Source of the DNA: Isoetes taiwanensis
Lineage: Eukaryota; Streptophyta; Lycopodiopsida; Isoetales; Isoetaceae
Direction: 5' to 3'
Assembly (NCBI GenBank): GCA_021234155.1
Contig: JAJEKV010000028.1
Location: 6,269,637 to 6,333,636, forward strand
Length of the DNA stretch: 64,000 bases
The position numbers were made by a program, and so were the translations under genes. Below the pieces are notes generated by a model, which searched no databases, was not told the DNA's origin, and saw only the letters and a program-made list of their open reading frames with translations. This document shows, in pieces, positions 58,360 to 64,000 of the stretch (within the stretch, counting starts at the first letter, position 1; the number at the start of each line of letters is the position of its first letter).

Positions 58360-60000
58360 TGGAATTCCTCTCAAAAATTTTGAAAGGCCATTATGTTAAA
58401 GATATTTTAGTGTTCCGAGAATATGCCCATCCAATGGATTACTGCAGAGCAGACCGCGTAGGAAATGTATTGGGACGTACATTGAAGAATAATAAAAGAA
58501 AACAAACAAGGTGCTGCATGCGAAGGGTTGCCCTCTGGTGGCCCCGAGAATGTAGTTTCATGTTGATTGAGGTGGGCGGTTATTGCGGACTGGTTGTTAG
58601 TGGTTGTTTTTGGTTGCCCGAAGGGGTAAACCCTTGTTTGATGGTTGGTTGGGAATATTATTTGGCAGGTCATATTGAAGAATATCTTTTTGATTCTTGC
58701 ATCATTTAGGGCAATATTTCTGAACTTTTATTTTTCTTTTTTGCTATTTTTTCCTTTAGTGTATTCTTTGCTTCTGAAATATTCAATTTTTTCCCTATAT
58801 GTTTGCCAAATGTTAACCATCTTCAGATGTTTAGAATTCAGACAGCCAAAATTAGGGAACGACCAGCTTTTTGGTCCCCTTTTCTCCTTATAGATTATTT
58901 TTGCAATGCCAATGTTGATGTTAAATGGGAAGCATCACCTACGTTATTTAAAGTGGTTGTTTTGTTTGTAGTGTCTCTTCCCTTTTTGATGACATTTCTA
59001 GCCCTTAATTTATATTTAGGCAGCACCACCTGCCGCTGAGTCCCCTCAGAAGATAAATCCCTATGTGGAGAAGACCTCGCGTGAAGAGGTACCTGAGGTA
59101 CCTTGTTGTCAGATGTAAAAAGAGAGGTAACAGCGTACCGAGGGGGTCCATGCTTTTTTCGATGTGGCACCTGTTTCAGTACTTATAGGAGAGAGGGCTT
59201 CACAATTGTGACCTCTTCCCAAGTTCATACTTTTTGCTAATGCGCCATTTATTGCCATGAGTTTCCATATTCCGCGGTTCTAGATTAAGCTCTTTGGCTT
59301 TTCAATTAACTGGCACCATTAATCCTTCCATTTTCAAAGTGGAAAGCATTTTGATAAGCTTTAGTGGAAATTTAAAGCTGTACTTCCTACTCTTTATTGT
59401 TAATCCCTTAGGTATGCCCATGTTGGCTGAGATGGAGACACGGATTCTAGGACCTTAGCAATAGAATGTGGAACCTTAGCAATAGTGCCCAAAGTATCTG
59501 AGATGGTTTTAGAAATTCTGGCACTAACATGTCTGTTGGCATGTATTCAATCTCAAACCAATAAGGTAATTTGATGGCTGACATTTGGTTAGGAGAGAAG
59601 CAACCAAGGGTAGAACTGTAGGATGAAGTCCTCTACAAATGTATCCATTATCAAACATGGCCAGGAAGAAGTTGCCCCCTAATGCACTCAAAAGATTGAT
59701 GTTGAGGCAATTTAGCTTCTCCAGATGTGTTAATAGTCATCTGTCTAGCCTGCAAAAATCTAGGAAGTCCTTGTGAAGAAGCCTACAACTAAGCATAACA
59801 CCAGACTCCCTAAATTTCATGCAAAAATATTGGTTGCGTTCCATCACCGCATTCCATTATTTTTGTACATTGAAGGCATGGTTGTATCATGTGAGAATCC
59901 CCTTTCTACCATACTCAATGCCCTTGCATTTTATATTTTCTCATTTGAGCCAGACTATAAAGTTTTGTACCGTCCTTGTAAGTTGCATGTATGATAAATG
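58360..60000. other. Intergenic, probable degraded retroelement flank
   Basis: No credible gene. The sequence before the gag start (59800-60000) stays open in frame with gag but looks non-coding, and no LTR or tRNA-Met primer-binding site was found here, so the copia 5' end may be missing. Confidence 0.5.
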
Positions 60001-60004
60001 CAAG

Positions 60005-61660
60005 ATGTCTAGTTTCCAGGTGTGGAAGGAACAGATAAGGCATATTTTAGATGTGGAGAACTTATGGGAGGTTGTTGATCCAACAATGGATGAAGTTTTT
60101 ACAGCAAATGCAGATATTGGTAATAGTAGTGCAGAAAACTCTACTGCTGAAGGAGGAGGAGCAGCATCTTCTGTCGGTGTTGAAAGTACTGGAAGAGGAA
60201 GACCTGCAAGTGCTGGAACAGGTGGACCTGCTGTAACAGGAGTAATGGCAACAAAACTAAAGGAACCAAAAGGGATTATCACCAGCAAGGTTGGGCCAAC
60301 CATTCTGCTCAAGCTAAGAGGTATGTCACCTAGAAAAATGTGGAGTTATTTGTTGGAACACTATGAAAATAAAACCTCATCTCAAATAGATGTGCTTGAG
60401 AAGGAGTTAAGAAATCTGAAATACAACGACGAGGAAGATGTATCAGTCTTTTTTAACAGATTTGATAATATAGTGGCTGATTTGGATGGAGCTGGTGTAG
60501 TATTAAATGAAAGGTACCTAGTATTGGCTATAGCTAGGTCTGTACATGCAAATGCTCAACTATCTCTGCTGATCAGAAATGTTGCAAAAACAAGGGATCA
60601 GGCTGAAAATATGCTTAGGACTGAAGTTGAACAAAATAAGCTAATGAAGGATGAAGAGAATACTTCTGAAATTTTGTTTGCAAGTGGAAAGAAGAGAATG
60701 CCAAAGGAAAAACTAGTCTGCCATCATTGCCATGAGAGTGGCCATATAAAGCCAAATTGTCCTAGGTTAAAAAGGGAGATTACTTGCTATAATTGCAAAG
60801 GGATGGGACACATAGCAGCAAAATGCCCTAGCCCCAAAGATTATGCAAAGGGAAGAGGAAGAGGAAAAGAAACTCGAAGCAGACGAGGAGGAGCTTCTGG
60901 AGTTCATATTGCACAAGAACGAGAAGAACATGAAAATAAAAATGGTGACATATCTGAAGATGAGGTAAACCTGATTTGCTCGTTGAATGAAATTGATACA
61001 AAAACTAATCATGAACATGGTGTTGTTGTAGTTGATAGTGGAGCTGAGAGATCTGTAGTTAACTCTACTGCTATGCTCAAAAATCTGAATTCAACTTGCT
61101 CCAAGCATGTACAAGTAGGAAATGGAGCTCTACAAACTGTAGAAGGATGTGGGATGCTACAGCTTTTGGATCTTGAAGGGAATGTTATAAACATAGAAAA
61201 TGTCCTCTGTGTTCCTAGTTTAGTCAAGAATTTGATCTCAGTATGTCAGCTGGTCGATTTAGGCTATAAACTCTTCTTTGAGAAGAAAGTTCGTAAGGTG
61301 TTTCTGAATAATAAATTAAAGTTTCTTGCAAGACGAGTTGGTAATTTGTTTCAGATGGATAGTTGTGAAATAAATGGTATAAATGCAGTGTCTTCCTCTG
61401 ATCTTGAATTATGGCACAACAGACTCGCTCATACACATTACAACAATCTGAAATACATGAATAAAAAGGGTCTCATAAAGTGTGATGCACAAGAAAAGGA
61501 CAAATATCAATGTGAAGGGTGCATGTTAGGTAAAATCAGCAGGCTGCCATTCAAAATCTCCAAGAAACGAGCTAAAGGAGTGCTTGATTTGGTTCACACA
61601 GATTTATGTGGCCCTCTTAACGTCAGAGGTAGAATAGGTAAGAGATTATCTCGTTCATAG
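60005..61660 (+). pseudogene. Copia gag-protease-integrase N-terminus
   Basis: Starts near MSSFQVWKEQIRHILDVENLW, a copia gag N-terminal motif. Two zinc knuckles follow (CHHCHESGHIKPNC and CYNCKGMGHIAAKC, about 60719-60830), then a protease active site VVDSGAERSVV (near 61033), a GAG-pre-integrase LWHNRLAH (near 61410), and the integrase zinc region CEGCMLGK leading to DLVHTDLCGPL with the first catalytic Asp. The frame then ends at TAG 61658-61660 after a shift near 61640. Two knuckles, rather than one, is less usual for plant copia gag. Confidence 0.9.
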
Positions 61661-62436
61661 ATGACTACAGTAGAAAGTGTAAATGCGACTGTTTAGTAAG
61701 AAAATCACAATCTTTGGAAACATTAAAGTTGTATGTAGCTGAAATGGAGAGACAAACTGGAAGAAAACTCAAATGCATAAGATCAGACCGTGGAGGTGAA
61801 TATCTTTCAGACAGATTTAAGTTCTTTTGCATGACGAACGGAATCCGTAGGCAATTGACTTGTAGATATACTCCTCAACAGAATGGAATGGCAGAACGGA
61901 AGAATAGGATAGTACTTGACGCAGTTAGGTCCATGCTTAAATTTTCAGGCCTGCCGAATTATTTTTGGGAAGAGGCCCTAAAAACAGCAATTCTCATTCA
62001 AAATAAATTACCTACAGCTAGTCTAAAAGGTAATATACCTGATATGATGTGGTCTGGACAAAAGGAAATAGAGTATGATTGGTTCAAAGCCTATGGATGT
62101 CTGGGATACATTCATGTACCCATAGAACTGCGAAAAAAACTTGATGATAAGGCTGACATAGGCTACTTGGTGGGATATGATGAACGGACAAAAGGGTACA
62201 GGATGTATGTGCCAAAACTTGGAAAAATCATCATTAGTAGGGATATTATTTTTGATGAACGTATACTGTATAAAGACAGGGAGAAGAATGCTAAAATTAG
62301 CAGCAAGCCAAATAAAGTTGAACAGAAGGCTGATATTAAACACATAGTAGACAATGATGATGACGAGTCTGACAACAAAATGTCTGAGGCAGAAACACAT
62401 GATAATATCACAAAAGGCAGACTGAAGTTAGTATGA
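61660..62436 (+). pseudogene. Copia integrase core
   Basis: After the frameshift the frame resumes at FIDDYSRK (near 61655) and runs to 62436. It has CIRSDRGGEYLS with the second Asp, YTPQQNGMAERKNR with the catalytic Glu, and FKAYGCLGY and VGYDERTKGYR typical of the copia integrase C-terminus. An acidic linker (DNDDDESDNKMSEAE) precedes RT. Confidence 0.9.
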
Positions 62437-63900
62437 ATGAGCGAGACAATGAAGAGAATATTGCTGCAGATCAATACACAAGAAAGAAGATGAAAACCCT
62501 GCTTGAGAAATTAAAGGAAGGGGCTGAAATTGATGAGAAGGAATATGGGAGATTGGAGAGTGGCAGAAGCAGAAGAATAGAAAAGCTTACAGAAAATATA
62601 GAACCAGAGCATATATTGGTATTACTTGATGACATGGCTGTTCCAAGAACATTTGAAGATGCTATGAATAGTCCAGATAAGGAAGAATGGATACAAGCTA
62701 TTAATGAAGAAATGAGGTCCTTCAAAGATACTGAAACATATGAGGTTGTACAATGCCCAGAGAACAAAAATGTAGTTGAAAATAAATGGATATTCAGGAT
62801 AAAATTTGGTGCAGATGGAAATAAAAGATATAAGGCAAGGCTGGTTGCCCAGGGCTATTCTCAAAAGAAAGGAAATGATTACAATGAGATTTTTTCTCCC
62901 GTTGTAAAACTCACAAGCATACGAGCTTTATTGGCAATTGCAAATGCCCAGAACTTGGAGCTGCATCACATGGATGTAAAGACTGCTTTCTTGAATGCAA
63001 AATTGAAGGAGGAAATATACATGAAACAAGCTATTGGATACGAAGAAGGGAATAATTTAGTTTGGAAACTAAAGCGGGCTGTTTACGGACTAAAGCAGTC
63101 ACCTAGAGAATGGTATTTTGTATGGATGATTTTCTCAGAGAGCAAGGATTTGAAAGACTGAAAAATGATGGGAACTTGTATACATATCAGGATGGAGAAC
63201 TTTTTTGCACAATAGCCCTATATGTTGATGATTGTATAATGGCATCAAACAATGTTGATCTGCTAACAAGGTGCAAGAATATTCTAAATTTGAAATGACA
63301 GATATGGGGGAACTAAAACATTTCTTAGGAATTGAAGTTTGTAGAAACAGAGAAAAACATGAGCTTGCATTGAGACAAAACAGGCACATTCAGAATATGT
63401 TGAAGAGATTTAATATGGAGAATGCAAAAATAGTTAAGACGCCGGTTGTACCAGGGCATAAATTAACTGAAGTAAAACAAATTGGCAGAGACAAAGAAGA
63501 TATGAATGAAGTACCCTATCGAGAACTGATAGGATGTCTACTTTATCTGTCAAATAATACCAGGCCCGATATTGCTTATGTGGTAAATGTGTTAAGCAGA
63601 TTCTGTCATAATCCAGCAAGAAGACATTGGGAAGGAGAAAAACGTGCTTAAATACTTGAAAGGAACACCATTACATGGCATAACCTTTACCTTTAATGAT
63701 TTAAAGTTGATTGGAGTTAGTGATGCAGATTGGGGAGGAGATTTGAGCACAAGAATATCAACATCTGGATATGTTGTATACCTTGGAGGAGGAGCTATTT
63801 CATGCAGAAGCAAAAAGCAAAAGGCAGTTGCAATGTCCTCAGTAGAAGCAGAATACGCCGCAAGTTCTCTGATAGGTAAGGAATTGGTCTAATTAAGAAG
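62433..63900 (+). pseudogene. Copia reverse transcriptase and RNase H
   Basis: The 62433-63161 frame holds ENKWIFRIKFGADGN, RYKARLVAQGYSQ and HHMDVKTAFLNAKLKEEIYM (first RT Asp). After a shift near 63115 a second frame has ALYVDDCIMAS (YVDD box, near 63220). After another shift near 63298 the connection domain follows (MTDMGELKHFLGIEV, SNNTRPDIAYVVNVLSRF), then RNase H in a new frame (GVSDADWGGDLSTRIS, QKAVAMSSVEAEYAA) until a TAA near 63891. The remaining RNase H end (MTDSMSCIAIVKNPV) runs to the window edge. Three shifts make it inactive. Confidence 0.9.
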
Positions 63901-64000
63901 ATTAGTTGAAGAACTGGGATATAAGCAAAATGAGCCAACTTGCATTATGACAGACAGTATGAGCTGTATAGCAATAGTTAAGAATCCAGTCCAGCATGAG

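Larger units (their letters stand above)
60005..64000 (+). mobile_element. Ty1/copia LTR retrotransposon, frameshifted, truncated by window
   Basis: One long polyprotein order, gag - protease - integrase - RT - RNase H, is spread over several frames. No 5' LTR was found and the 3' end lies beyond 64000. Frames are broken near 61640, 62436, 63120, 63298, 63650 and at a TAA near 63891, so it cannot make an intact polyprotein. The gene parts are described in the following entries. Confidence 0.9.

Noticed and set aside
58407-58673. 88-aa minus-strand ORF
   Set aside because: Composition is that of the reverse complement of non-coding DNA; no domain, start context or exon partner.

Overview
The window is nuclear DNA of a land plant. 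The supporting genes are an SnRK2 (OST1-type) ABA kinase, an APUM23/Nop9 Pumilio protein, a germin-like protein and two plastid-targeted small proteins, all with short GT-AG introns. Genes are sparse and embedded in transposon-rich, AT-rich DNA, with plant LINE, copia and MULE elements. The low gene density suggests a large-genome plant, possibly non-seed, but nothing here fixes the species.

Layout: 1-1332, degenerate repeats and the kinase promoter; 1333-3259, SnRK2 (+, 9 exons); 3260-6500, non-coding with a foldback element; 6522-11577, a decayed intron-containing locus with a histone-H3-like N-terminus, a ParB-like domain and a methyltransferase-like motif, accompanied by fourteen 22-bp GC-rich palindromes; 13850-14230 and 20490-20960, a second palindrome family flanking a Mutator-like element (transposase on -, ULP1-like protease relic on +); 20970-22320, a 5'-truncated LINE with poly(A); 23780-23800, a copia primer-binding-site remnant; 24245-24670, a tandem repeat; 25056-26605, a plastid membrane protein gene (-, 5 exons).

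27805-36000 holds two copies of a gag-like repeat. The first copy is interrupted by a 5.9-kb DNA transposon (28934-34879) with TIRs, a TTCC target duplication and a visible near-empty site. 37910-38345 is a third palindrome family; 39700-40560 an endonuclease/RT relic; 41519-42773 a small TIR element between direct repeats; 43817-44684 a germin-like gene; 45361-52345 a composite region bounded by inverted promoter-like modules and holding DEAD-box helicase fragments with a duplicated exon; 52522-56414 APUM23 (+, 10 exons); 57238-58352 a DnaJ-type zinc-finger plastid protein (-, 3 exons); 60005-64000 a frameshifted Ty1/copia element running off the end.

The host genes are unrelated housekeeping or signalling functions without operon logic. 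The most unusual content is (i) the exact H3 tail match at the head of a ParB/methyltransferase-like relic, (ii) three independent families of spaced GC-rich palindromes, two with paired (compensatory) changes, and (iii) three GC-AG introns in two genes. Exon boundaries were read by eye from splice consensus and reading phase.
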